NCBI GenBank assembly: GCA_916613615.1
Contig: OU744731.1
Coordinates: 16,473,328-16,537,327, forward strand
Origin: Steromphala cineraria
Taxonomy: Eukaryota; Mollusca; Gastropoda; Trochida; Trochidae
Reading direction: 5' to 3'
Length of the DNA stretch: 64,000 bases
Both the position numbers and the translations under genes were made by a program. Shown here piece after piece: positions 35,401 through 43,492 of this stretch (within the stretch, counting starts at the first letter, position 1; each line of letters opens with the position of its first letter). The notes under the pieces are model-generated. The model was not told the origin of the DNA. It saw only the letters and a program-made list of their open reading frames with translations, and ran no database searches.

Positions 35401-35753
35401 TTATCTTAAAATAGAGCATCAATGCATTTTTATAATTAGGTGTACACTATATATTATTCATGGCAACATTTTACGAATTTGCATTGATTCTACAGTCAAA
35501 ACAACAATAAAATAGTAACAGAGAAATTTCCCCAATTATCTTCAGAATCAGATTAGAAGATTCCCATAACTATTACAGTACTAAACCCCACCCACCAAGT
35601 ATATAAAGTTAATCTTCCCCTTACCGATCCCCCGCTAAGACCTCCGATGCCATCGTATTTCCTCCCGAGCCCCAGAGTATCATCTACGCGATATGCAGAT
35701 AACACACAGTTAACATGCAATGATATAACGATAACTGCTGCAAGCAGCATCAT
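11258..35753 (-). CDS. GALC: Galactocerebrosidase (galactosylceramidase), complete, 18 coding exons
   Basis: Lysosomal hydrolase that removes galactose from galactosylceramide. Coding exons in transcript order: 35753-35625, 35388-35320, 35101-35038, 34872-34784, 34382-34218, 33987-33949, 33832-33705, 32895-32778, 31868-31831, 26692-26568, 25995-25856, 23086-22997, 20538-20452, 14968-14827, 14527-14347, 13790-13621, 12298-12219, 11452-11258. All junctions are GT-AG and phases join, giving 682 codons plus stop (the human protein is about the same size). Residues 1-20 are a signal peptide (hydrophobic [10 protein letters not shown]). The family core reads through [55 protein letters not shown]. 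The acid/base Glu is in IWNERSY (E176) and the nucleophile Glu in WSSEDYST (E251). The C-terminal part ([28 protein letters not shown]) matches the lectin-like region. Exon 9 is only 38 nt. The 24-kb span comes from repeat-filled introns. The gene is head to head with HTRA2. Confidence 0.95.
12367..12630. repeat. Fragment of another dispersed repeat (family C)
   Basis: GALC intron. It contains CTGCCACTAAGTGGAAGG (hairpin-like), a degraded CTGTCCGTGCATCCG run, and GGGACAGGTTTTCTCAGAAA...TGTGTGTCTTCAGG. The same phrases recur at 62235-62320 in the NSD gene, so it is a dispersed family. Confidence 0.5.
13755..14200 (-). repeat. Tandem duplicates of the 5' end of GALC exon 16 (pseudo-exons)
   Basis: The segment around the exon-16 acceptor recurs three more times upstream in the intron, at offsets of about 136, 139 and 136 bp (anchor CTCACT at 13755, 13891, 14030, 14166). 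Each duplicate keeps an AG-preceded start and an in-frame translation resembling the exon start, for example [17 protein letters not shown] for the outermost. None has a visible matching donor, so they look like partial exons. Confidence 0.7.
15593..17030. repeat. 38-bp minisatellite with a 570-bp higher-order duplication
   Basis: Units of the form GGGTTGCACGCCCTATGC-TACTGACATGGG-TTATACGA (38 bp; variants missing 3 bp) repeat more than 30 times in a GALC intron. The block 15593-16165 recurs at 16163-16735, offset 570 bp, with no difference that I could find line by line. Open frames across it (15978-16190, 16548-16832) are repeat translations, not genes. Confidence 0.9.
17206..17676 (+). mobile_element. 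tRNA-derived SINE
   Basis: The head resembles a tRNA: A box TAGCTCAGTCGG (17212-17223) and B box GGTTCGAATCC (17252-17262). The acceptor and anticodon stems are imperfect, so it is not a working tRNA gene. The body contains a conserved-looking segment (CACCCAGCTGTGAATGGGTA) and ends with AAGCGCCTTGCGGCTATATA and an A-rich tail. Length is about 470 bp. An extra GATAGCTCAGT copy lies just upstream. Confidence 0.7.
18110..20166 (+). mobile_element. HINE-like element, family B, interrupted by a family A element
   Basis: The left end is near TATATCCCCCGCAAATTG. The right end is a GACGGACGG run followed by the hairpin CCCCGCAAC...GTTGCGGGGG at about 20138-20162. The interior (19640-20110) has roughly three diverged 171-bp units with ATTTTCAAAATTG and CTTCATGACACACCTT. 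The family A element 18229-19529 sits within it. Inferred non-autonomous Helentron-like; no protein is encoded. Confidence 0.55.
18229..19529 (-). mobile_element. HINE-like family A element with seven 145-bp tandem units
   Basis: Left end: ATAGAGCCATTGGCTCTG hairpin and AGCTCATCAGGC box. Core: at least seven units of exactly 145 bp (anchor GGCCACCAAA at 18451, 18596, 18741, 18886, 19031, 19176, 19321), highly similar to one another. Right end: GGACGGATGGACGG tract, CCATGCCATGCCATAAGCCC and CAGATGAGCTAAAAA. The best preserved copy for defining the family together with 46389-48212. Confidence 0.8.
20348..20415. repeat. CAT trinucleotide microsatellite
   Basis: An almost pure (CAT)n run of about 68 bp, 37 bp beyond the donor of GALC exon 13 (20538-20452, minus strand). 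Likely length-polymorphic. Confidence 0.9.
20577..20990. repeat. Foldback element related to the 4-7 kb nest
   Basis: Inverted arms AGAGGATATTTGTCTTTTC / TTTGTCAAGAAAAGACAAA lie around ATGTTTATTTCATC / GATGAAATAAACAT. They are followed by a segment with one perfect TGACGTCA at 20861-20868. It shares arm sequence with 5618-5690. Confidence 0.6.
21310..22500 (+). mobile_element. HINE-like family B element with 170-bp tandem units
   Basis: Left end near ACATACCCCCGCTCCCC. Units of 170 bp follow, anchored on AGGGATCATG at 21821, 21991, 22161 and 22331, with older units upstream. The right end has GGGACGGACGGACAGACGG and the hairpin TATACCCCCGC...GCGGGGGTATA. The frame at 21500-21751 is repeat translation. 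Confidence 0.65.
23135..23690 (-). mobile_element. HINE-like family A, degraded copy
   Basis: Hairpin and AGCTCGTCAGG box at 23138-23170, then about three diverged 145-bp units. There is no clear right end. It lies in a GALC intron just beyond exon 12 (23086-22997). Confidence 0.6.
23785..23992 (-). mobile_element. HINE-like family A, internally deleted short copy
   Basis: Both ends are present (AGAGCCATTGGCTCTG and AGCTCATCAGGC on the left; GACGGATGGACAGACG and GCCATGCCATAAGGCATG on the right) with almost no tandem core between them, about 200 bp in all. Confidence 0.65.
24395..24963 (+). pseudogene. Tyrosine recombinase relic (Crypton/DIRS/Ngaro-type)
   Basis: Two overlapping frames. The first (about 24425-24558) reads like the SAM-like N-terminal domain: [20 protein letters not shown], then [18 protein letters not shown]. 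The second (24553-24963) reads [20 protein letters not shown], then [20 protein letters not shown] and [11 protein letters not shown], the layout of the core before and after the catalytic Arg. A frameshift separates them at about 24553. The usual catalytic Arg position appears as Lys ([11 protein letters not shown]). No His-x-x-Arg...Tyr end follows. Hence a decayed element in a GALC intron, on the strand opposite the gene. Confidence 0.6.
25231..25360 (+). repeat. Direct repeat, first copy
   Basis: It matches 25662-25790: TTTTAGTTTTAAAT, ATGTTGATCAGCAGGGACTTA, AGTTTTACA and TGTTATTGTTT appear in the same order. It lies just downstream of the tyrosine-recombinase relic. Confidence 0.65.
25662..25790 (+). 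repeat. Direct repeat, second copy
   Basis: Diverged second copy, about 431 bp beyond the first. Together with the recombinase relic it recalls the B1-A2-B2 split direct repeats of Ngaro-type retrotransposons. No reverse transcriptase was seen, so this reading is tentative. Confidence 0.5.
27055..29858 (-). mobile_element. HINE-like family A element split by a 2.26-kb insertion
   Basis: The left part 27055-27163 has CTCCTCAGGCTTCAT and the CCCCCTTTGTAGGGG phrase. The right part 29427-29858 has diverged 145-bp units and the terminal CAGACGGTCGGATTG, GCCATAAGC and CCTGATGAGCTT. The insertion 27164-29426 lies between. Confidence 0.65.
27164..29426. mobile_element. TIR element packed with a repeated 16-bp motif
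   Basis: Terminal inverted repeats GGGTGGAATTCAAAATTGG (left) and CCAATTTTGAATTCCACCC (right), extending to about 23 bp. They are flanked by ATAT, a possible short target duplication. Inside, TGTCCTGACCGTTACC or its complement occurs 16 times with few mismatches. Forward starts: 27541, 27731, 27886, 27902, 28481, 28502, 28672, 28846, 28867, 28888. Reverse starts: 27927, 27948, 28118, 28141, 28305, 29226. No transposase frame was found; the small frames at 27597-27872 and 28325-28531 show no domain. Motifs of this sort could bind a transposase supplied in trans, which is inference. Confidence 0.8.
29859..31830. other. GALC intron, no element resolved
   Basis: AT-rich intron between exons 9 and 10. 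The antisense frame 31058-31363 has no recognisable domain. Nothing else is supported. Confidence 0.35.
31831..31868 (-). other. GALC: GALC exon 9: 38-nt micro-exon
   Basis: It encodes [12 protein letters not shown] plus two bases of the next Ser, exactly the segment missing between exons 8 and 10. It is flanked by CAG on the acceptor side and GTAATT on the donor side. At 38 nt it is easily missed by gene finders. Confidence 0.9.
32021..32216. mobile_element. Small TIR element with a telomere-like core
   Basis: Inverted ends AACTATAGGATTGGTTTGCC (left) and the complement of GGCGAACCAATTCTATAGTT (right), with CCACCC/GGGTGG continuing inward. Between them, 32079-32190 is a degenerate TTAGGG array (many GTTAGGGTTAGGG and GTAAGGG variants). 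It lies in a GALC intron. Antisense frames of Leu-Thr repeats across it are artefacts. Confidence 0.65.
32778..32895 (-). other. GALC: GALC exon 8: nucleophile residue
   Basis: A 118-nt exon containing GVHYPGTE and [13 protein letters not shown]251 corresponds to the GH59 nucleophile. Acceptor TTTTAG and donor AGG|GTTTGT are present. Confidence 0.85.
32931..32995. repeat. Fragment resembling a SINE tail
   Basis: ATAATAATAATTCATTTATAGAGCGCC is an AT-microsatellite joined to a segment like the reverse of common SINE 3' ends. Short and degraded. Confidence 0.35.
33018..33233. mobile_element. MITE-like element, about 215 bp
   Basis: The left end AGATGTCGCGATACACC and right end GTATCGTGAGTGATTTGTGA-CATCC are inverted relatives. 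A related left end (AGGATGTCGCGATATACCGG) recurs at 38010 in the HTRA2 gene. GALC intron. Confidence 0.5.
33949..33987 (-). other. GALC: GALC exon 6: acid/base catalytic residue
   Basis: A 39-nt exon encoding 13 residues, [14 protein letters not shown]176 in WNER aligns with the GH59 proton donor. The preceding exon must use the GT directly after the GGA codon (34217-34216 on the minus strand) to keep this frame; the alternative GT four bases further on would break it. Confidence 0.85.
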
Positions 35754-36058
35754 TGATTCTCAAAGAAATAGCGTCTGCTGGTGATAACGGCAGGTGCTTG
35801 GTTGGCTCCACAACACTACAGTTTCGCATTCTTGATATCCATCCTGACGTGATAAGTCCATCTATATACATATCATAATGAATGAAACTACATATTTGGA
35901 CAATTGGTATCCGCTTTTTATTATTTTTGGTTAATAAATGGAGAAAGAAGACCGTTGGAAAAAAATACGAAACTATTTCTGCCCACTTTGCAAAGATGGC
36001 TAACTTTGGAAGAAACTTTCTCTAAAATCAGCCTTTACAAGCTGTCAGAGCCAAAATA
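35754..36058. promoter_or_regulatory. Presumed bidirectional promoter between GALC and HTRA2
   Basis: Only about 305 bp separate the divergent start codons. No TATA box was identified with confidence. A CRE-like TGACGTGA lies near 35846. Both 5' UTRs and both start sites must fit here unless upstream non-coding exons exist, so a shared promoter is the simplest reading. Confidence 0.55.
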
Positions 36059-39000
36059 ATGGCGTTGCGGTCATCTTTAGCAAAGCATATTCTTAGGGAC
36101 TGTATAAGAACAATACATGCAACAAAAATAAATCATGTTTTGTCCAAAAATAAGCAGGTTTCAAAATGTTTTGTTAATTTTTCGTCGTCTTCGTTGAAGA
36201 CATCTAAGAGTAACAGTTATCTCAGACCGCTTGCATTGGCATGTGCCGGAGGAACAGTCTTTACTTCCATCTATGCATGTTTATCACTCAAGAATGAACT
36301 AACACCAATAGTTAATGCTGCTGAAGTTGATCAGCCAAGAAGACAATTTAATTTTATAGCAGATGTTGTTGAAAAAGCAGCACCAGCAGTGGTTTATATA
36401 GAAATAAAGGGGAGGTAATTTTTACTGCATTATTCATTGTTTACTAAAAGACGTGCTTTAAGACTCAAAAGTGAATTGATGATCCCGTTTGAATTTAATA
36501 CTTACAAGGTTCATGTAGTTCAATTGATCTTTTAATGTTAATTTTTTTTTACAATTGATCAAGATGTTTTATGTTTTTTCACAGGATATGAATAATAATT
36601 TCATGACAGTTATGAGTTACGAACTCATTAGAGTTATTTCAAATCTAACTTTCAGACATCCCTTTCAAGGTAGCTATGCCACAATGTCTAACGGATCTGG
36701 ATTCATTGTTCGAGATGATGGATTGATCTTAACAAATGCACATGTTGTTGGCAATAAGACTTCCGTTCATGTGAAGTTGCATGATGGCCGCGAGTTCAAT
36801 GGTGCTGTCACTGCTGTTGATCCAATCTCTGATTTAGCAACTGTCAAAATCAATACAGTGAGTACATATGTGCAGTTCAGTCCATCATTTGTACAGTTAC
36901 ATATTAATCAATATACTTGATACAGAACAATCTCCCTTTTATACATTTAGTTCTCAACTAGTTCACATGGAATGATGATATCAATAAAAGAAATGGTAGA
37001 TTAAGGATTCATAGTTGACAACAAGCATGATTTTTATAATGTAGGTCACAGGGTTTACTGAATCTAATTCTGAAACTAAGATGTTTCAGATATCCAAATC
37101 AAGAGGGGGTGTATGTAGCAGAATGAGATGACAAGGTTTTGGGTTATCTGTATAACTCAGTTGATAGAAAAGAATACTCTTACTAAAAGGTCTTAAGAAC
37201 TTTGTCAGTATTCAATATAAGAACAGATGTTACAATATTGTGGTAGGTGTGGAAGGGGTATATTTACCACTGAGTTCATATTTTATGTTTAGGTGTTTTA
37301 ACAAATAATAAAAATATTGTCTCTATCGGGGTTTGAACAAGTCAGGATATAGAGACAATTTTTTACTATTTCATTCCTCAAAGCACAGACAATTTCAGTC
37401 AGACTGTTAAACACCTAATCATAAAATATGAACTCAGTGGTAAATATACACAGTGGATTTTAATCAAAATAGGGTCTTTAATGTCTTTTTAAAAAAGAGG
37501 AAATTTGCTCATTTAAGCCGTCCCTTTGATATTTAGTCTATTTAATGCTTTCCATTGCTATAGTTTCTTCCTATTTTGACCAAATATTTCAAGCAAAACA
37601 TTTTTCCAGAACGATCTGCCAACGCTCAAACTTGGGAAGTCCTCATCACTCCGACCGGGAGAGTGGGTGATTGCAATGGGATCTCCACTAGCTCTGAGCA
37701 ATACTGTTACCTCGGGTATCGTCAGCAGTGTGAACAGAGGCAGTAAGGAGCTGGGCATTCACAACAAGGATATGGAGTACATTCAGACTGATGCCGTCAT
37801 CAATGTGAGCAAATTACTGCCATGCTGTGGACAGGCACTTTCTCTCCAGTTAGACTATTGTAGTCCTTATCTTCATCATAATTTCTGCTAAAAGTGAAGT
37901 GATTTGTAGGCTCGCAATATAGAATTGTGTTTTGCATTGGAAGTATATTGTCCTATCTGCAATGTTGTTGCTAATTTAGCATTTTGTCCATATTGAAGAG
38001 TTTTGAATTAAGGATGTCGCGATATACCGGTAGGTACCTTTTAATATGTATCATGAAACAGTAAACACAATTTATTGCGGAGGGATATCCTTTCACTGAT
38101 CTTATTCAATCTTATTCTTTTTTTTTTTTTTTTTAATTTTTTATTTTTGAAACTCCATACAATACAAATCACAAAGTCAATTCAGTACATAACAACATTG
38201 CATTAACAAAAAGGTTTGATAAACAAGCAAATATGTGATCTGATAGATACATTTGAGTATACAAGTGTGTAAAATGGTATCAAAAAAGGTTATGACAAAC
38301 TGACCAGAATTTGAGAAAGCCTTCATAATTGCACTTTGAATAGGAGTTAAAGCGGTCAATGTAATATGCTGTCTTAATATCTTCTTTTACATATTTAAAG
38401 TTTGGAATCTTTTCCAGTAGCTTCATTTTATATATAGTGTATTTACAGACAGTAATTATCAAATTAATGACATAATTTCTCTTCTCACAATAACCTAAAA
38501 TGAAACTGATCTTATTCAATCTTATTCTTACTGCAATCTTGTGAAGGTGTCAGCTCGATGAGTATAATGTTTTTATCACAAGATTGACCTATTTTCTTTT
38601 TCAGTTTGGAAACTCAGGAGGTCCTTTGGTGAATCTGGTAATATCAATTATTTCACTTTGTACTTCCAAGAGAAATCCCACATCAAACTTATTTTATCAA
38701 ATATTAAGCATATATTTCTCCTCAGAGAATCATTATATCTAATTACTCTCCCCATAAACCATTCCAAAGTGGCTTACTAAAATTTGAAGAAATTAACTAG
38801 TAATTCAATGGGCAGAATTTTCTTTATCAAATAAGTATAACAGATGAGCAATTTAACCTTAAATGTACTTGTCTTGAACTAAAGTTTGATTGTTACAGGA
38901 TGGCGAGGCGATTGGTATCAACACCATGAAGGTGACAACAGGAATATCCTTCGCTATTCCATCAGACTATGCTAGTGACTTCCTGGTAAAAGCTGATGAC

Positions 39001-40119
39001 CTTATGAAAAGAGGTACTCTATATCAAGAACATAAGTTCATAAGAATTCTTTTCCATATCATGTCTATGTATTTTCAAGAAGTAACATATAGTCTTTGCT
39101 CTTTTGTGATACTGTTCTTGATTGATCTATTTGTTATAATAAAAACGAGTACATTTGTTTTTTGTCAATACCTAATAATGTATGAATAATGAAGTGTTGT
39201 TAAACTCAACAGATCTTCAAAGCTACTTAGAACAAGTCCAAACATCTATCCAATATATTTTGAGGATCTCACCCAAGTGCCGTCTAATGTCAGATATGCA
39301 AAATGAGTATGGAATTAAAAATTATTAATTATAAACCGAGGCTTTTTTTACTACCGGTATCAACTGTTCATAATGTTATCATGAGCTTGATTTGAGGATC
39401 ATTCCCTCCTCTTTCAGTAGAGAAGAGATCGCGGGGATGGTTTGGTATGGGTAAGGGAGACAAGCGACGGCGCTATATAGGTATCACGATGCTAACCCTA
39501 ACGCCCAGTATCCAGCTGGAACTGAGAGAGAGGATGACCGACTTCCCTGATGTTCAGCAGGGTGTGTTCGTCCACAAGGTCATCATTGGGTCACCTGCAC
39601 ACAGGTAGGAAGTTGTTTCAATTCATAGAGGGTCATAAACAATGTCGTCAAAAACAACCCCTTTTTAGCAGTTATTAGATCTGAATTGTAATGAAATGTA
39701 GCAAATTATTAGTGTTAGTGATTTTAATGGTGCTTCGCTGACTGAGGCTTTAACATAAAATGTATCCCAAAAACTTCATTAACACTTATTCATTCAATAA
39801 ATCACTATTCAGGTCAAGTCTAAGTTACATAATCATTTCATCATAATCATGTCACAAAACTTATAGAATATTAATGACAGTCTTTGAGGTGATTCATTTG
39901 TCAACATTTTATGAAATACTATTCTAATAAACTTAATAAAATGTGATTTTCAGTGGTGGTATCCAACCTGGTGATGTGATTACCAAGATCAACGGTGAAG
40001 CAGTTAAATCCTCCTCGGACATCTATAGTGCCGTAGAGAGCAGTGATGTTATACGCGTGGTTGTAATGAGAGGAAGAAGACAAATACTGCTTACAATACA
40101 GACAGAGGAGGTTGAATAG
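36059..40119 (+). CDS. HTRA2: HTRA2/Omi mitochondrial serine protease, complete, seven exons
   Basis: ATP-independent quality-control protease of the mitochondrial intermembrane space. Coding exons: 36059-36414, 36656-36857, 37610-37804, 38605-38637, 38899-39013, 39418-39604, 39954-40119. All junctions are GT-AG with matching phases, giving 417 residues (human 458). The N-terminus is basic and Ser-rich, a plausible mitochondrial presequence. A hydrophobic anchor spans about 57-77 ([20 protein letters not shown]). Then comes the conserved [20 protein letters not shown]. The catalytic triad is intact: H148 (LTNAHVV), D178 (ISDLATVK), S255 (FGNSGGPL). The C-terminal PDZ domain (about 320-410) has [20 protein letters not shown] and ends at TEEVE. 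The processed N-terminus probably lies near [10 protein letters not shown]. No A-V-P-type IAP-binding motif is visible there, unlike the mammalian protein. Exon 4 is just 33 nt and carries the active-site Ser. Confidence 0.95.
38120..38504 (-). mobile_element. 5'-truncated LINE fragment in an HTRA2 intron
   Basis: A poly-T run on the plus strand (a poly-A tail on the minus strand) starts at about 38118. The minus-strand frame reads [19 protein letters not shown], then [20 protein letters not shown] and [18 protein letters not shown]. This resembles the C-terminal tail of the LINE at 43493-44987 (IPNFKPLQLEIVTYYH, NYARFYAFWSSLHMLF). A 25-bp target-site duplication flanks it (38095-38119 and 38505-38529). 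Only about 385 bp of the 3' end was copied. Confidence 0.8.
38605..38637 (+). other. HTRA2: HTRA2 exon 4: 33-nt exon with the active-site serine
   Basis: It encodes [11 protein letters not shown]. Acceptor TTTTTCAG and donor CTG|GTAATA. Skipping it would be in frame and would remove the nucleophile. Confidence 0.88.
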
Positions 40120-40146
40120 CAGTCAGAGAAGAATACTGTTGAATGA

Positions 40147-40152
40147 AATAAA
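40147..40152 (+). terminator. HTRA2: Candidate polyadenylation signal of HTRA2
   Basis: AATAAA 28 bp after the stop codon. A second AATAAA lies at about 40271. Either could serve; the first would give a very short 3' UTR. Confidence 0.35.
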
Positions 40153-40264
40153 CAAAAGGTTAAAATATATACAGAAGAATTTGAATAGCAGTCGGAGAAG
40201 AATTGAAATAAGGAAACATTAACATACAGAGGGAGTTTAATAGCCATCTGAAAAAATTACTGTT

Positions 40265-41335
40265 TAATCGAATAAACGGAAGATTAAGGCGCAAAGTATA
40301 AAAAAATGTTTCTGCTTTTTACATTTAGGCAAAAAAGATGCGATGACTCAGAAATTAATTTTCTTTTTCAATTTTATTATTGCACATGAAAAAAAAAGAA
40401 AGAAATATTTATAACTGTTGAATAACCTTTTTCACTGGGTCTTTGAAGGCACTCACGCGCAGAAAACGAGTTACATTTTTAGCTCATCTGGCCTGTAAGG
40501 CCCGATGGGCTTATGGCATGGCATGGTGTCCGGCGTCCGTCCGTCCGTCCATCCGTCCGTAAACTTTGTGGAATTTTGACTTCTTCTCCAGAACCATAAG
40601 GCCTAGAAAGCTGAAACTTTGTGTAAAAGACTCCTTGGCTAGTGAGGATTATAAATTGTAGCTTTGGTGGCCCTGTGACCCCTAATAAGGGCCACAAGGG
40701 CTACGCCCTAAAAACCTATTTTCATCTTCTTCTCCAGAACCATAAGGCCTAGAAAGCTGAAATTTTGTGTACAGACTCCTTGGCTAGTGAGGATTATAAA
40801 TTGTAGCTATGGTGGCCTTGTGACTCCAATAAGGGCCACAGGGGCCACGCCCTAAAAACCTATTTTCATTGTCTTTTCCAGAAGCATGAGGCCTAGAAAG
40901 CTGAAACTTTGTGTACAGACTCCTTGACTAGTGAAGATTATGAATTGTAGCTTTGGTGACCCTGTTGCCCCTAATAAAGGCAACAGGAACGTCCTTCAAA
41001 TCTATTTTCATCTTCTTCTCCTAAAGTATAAGGCCTAGAAACTGAAACTTGTCGCCTATATACTTAATTTTATGATTGGTGCCCCTGTGGCCTCTACAAA
41101 TCACATTGGCCACACTCTACAGAATAATTTATGATGAAGCCTGATGAGCTACAGAGCCAATGGCTCTATTTTTATATTTAGAGCCTGCGTTTCAATGGGT
41201 TTTTTTCAAGGCCGCAGGATTAAATTTCAATTTTTACCATGTCAACATCTTTAAAAAAAGGTTTGATTACGGGGGTTTGAAACTGACGCAGGCGGAAACC
41301 AGAAACAAATAACTTTTTTTTAAGGCCTAACATAC
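40265..41335. repeat. Dispersed repeat split by a HINE-like element
   Basis: The flanks 40300-40476 and 41176-41335 match the continuous copy at 10265-10640 (GGCAAAAAAGATGCGATGAC, TTTGAAGGCACTCACG, CATGTCAACATCTTT, CCAGAAACAAATAACTTT). Confidence 0.6.
40477..41175 (+). mobile_element. HINE-like family A element, opposite orientation
   Basis: It starts TTTTTAGCTCATCTGGCC and continues with CCGTCCGTCCGTCC and about three 145-bp units. It ends GCCTGATGAGCTACAGAGCC with the AGAGCCAATGGCTCT hairpin and a T-rich end. In this orientation it reads as a 5' terminal box, microsatellite, tandem core, subterminal inverted box and 3' hairpin, the order expected of Helentron-type ends. Confidence 0.75.
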
Positions 41336-43439
41336 AGACAGATATACCGGTAGTTAAATAGCAGTCGGAGAAAAATATTGTTAAATGGAATAAAATAATA
41401 TGGAACTGGCCTAGTAAATGAATGACTTGTATTTCAAACTAGTCATTGATGTTGAACAAAACTTTTCATGATTTTGTCATGATCTCTATGTAAATAATTT
41501 GTTTTGAACCATAAGATAGAAAGTTTAACAGGTCTAGTCATGAAACAAGACTTAATTTTCTAAAAAAAAGATTTTATTCTTTCAACCTTGGTAATATAAG
41601 GTAGAATGTTGATATTCATCACCGCCATTAGTGTCGATGCAACTTTTACTTTAACTAATACTTTATTTTACTCCCTTTGGTTTCATTTCTTTGTCATTGG
41701 AGCTCATGAAAAAAAGCTTTCATACGAAAGGTTGACTTCAGTATTATCTGCAAACCAGAAACCTAGGATATGACTTTAAACTGACTGAATAAGCCAATTA
41801 GTTTTCACGAAGTGAATATGTATAGATAGACATGTTTTGTAGAATTTATACTTGAAAATGTCAAACTTTTGAAATCAGTTTTAACACCAAGTGAATATCA
41901 TCCATGTTTATCTTGATTCAGTGCAATTTTGTATATTTCACTGCATTGAATAGAGTTTTTGCTTATAGTGAAAGCAGTTTTAACACCATTATTCTCATGT
42001 GCTGGTTCTTGGTGTAAGTTGGGTATTAAGGGAAGTTTAAAGTTTGTAAATAATTTCCTGGAGTGGGTTAATATTATTGGTTACTGATAGACATATTGAC
42101 ATTAAATAAAAAAAAATGGGTTTGTGGGTTTGTGCAAATATGTTATTTTATGTGAAAAATAATGACATTAAATTTTTTAATATATGTTTTAAATTGTTTA
42201 ACAGACTGTTAAGTTTTCCTCATTGACGTCTGCATTTATACAAATTGTGAATAAAATAGATTCATATGTATATGATGGTGTTTTGTTATATCATTGTTTG
42301 TTTCATTTTAAAGATATTGCATTACATCTATGAAGAATCTTGAGAAAAGTACACAATATTACTGGTACACTGGTAAATTCAGATAATGTTTTTCAGAGTT
42401 CTGAAGTTTGATTCTATTCCCCTTATATCTTACATAAACAAAACTGTGGAACATTAAGTTTTATTTTGTGTCAAATGCTCTTGGAAGATCAATAAGGGCC
42501 TGTTAAAAATCTTAAATAATCTAATACCAGTATCTACTCTGTCTGATTATTATCCCCTGCAATGAAGTTCCCGGCCCCCCACTAATTTCATGACCATAGA
42601 TTTGATATTTTCAACATAAGATATATATTTTTCGTAGCTCATCAGACTAAAACATGAGAGTGAATATGTCTAAAACACATCCCACCCAACTAACCTGAGA
42701 AAATAAAAACGATACAAAGTTAAACACTACCCATAACAACCCCTCCCCCACTGAGCCATAATATTGAAAAGTTGGGCCCCCCCCCCACTCCCGAAACTGT
42801 TGCTACGGGCCTGTGTATGTAAACAAAAGAAAACAAGAATTATTATTACTTAATATTTATTGAAATGAATAACATAATACAAGTATATTGTTTTAGAGAT
42901 CGACCGACTTAACTTTACTGAACTAGCTTGTATAAGCACATCACATGAATCCCCTATATATGAAGTACCTGGATAAGACAGCTGACAGCATAAACATAAC
43001 ATGAATAGCTTTGAGTCACCAGCCGCAAGGTGTACACTGGAAATCTAGTCTGTCATCCATACCCTAGAGCAAAAATATTCAATCGATAACCAACCTAGTC
43101 TAGAAAAGTATAGCAAGTCTAGATCACTCATGTTCTGAGCTCCTTTTTGATATATATAATAAATGTATTGTTTAACCCTTTATATACTGATAGCAAATAC
43201 AAGCGCAAGATATAAGTTGCTTCTACAACCCATTGATGCATTGACTCTCCGTTCCCCAGTAACAGCTACTGCCACGCTTACAAGTGCTCCATTTTGAATC
43301 ACTGTATCCTCTGCTGAGTGAAGCTTCTATTCGCAAGAGGGGATGTCGATAAAAATTACTAACTTCAGATAGGGTAATGTATTTAAATCAAATTGAAAAA
43401 AAATACTTCTGAAACTAGCTGTTAGTCTAACTGGAAATC
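41336..43439. other. Intergenic, no gene seen
   Basis: AT-rich sequence downstream of HTRA2 with scattered A/T runs. A GC-rich patch near 42775-42815 (run of C followed by CTCCCGAAACTGTTGCTACG) looks like a repeat fragment. No coding frame is supported. Confidence 0.35.
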
Positions 43440-43492
43440 CAGTCAGGTCATCATGGATAAATATTTTCTGATGCGGCAGAATGAAAAATATT

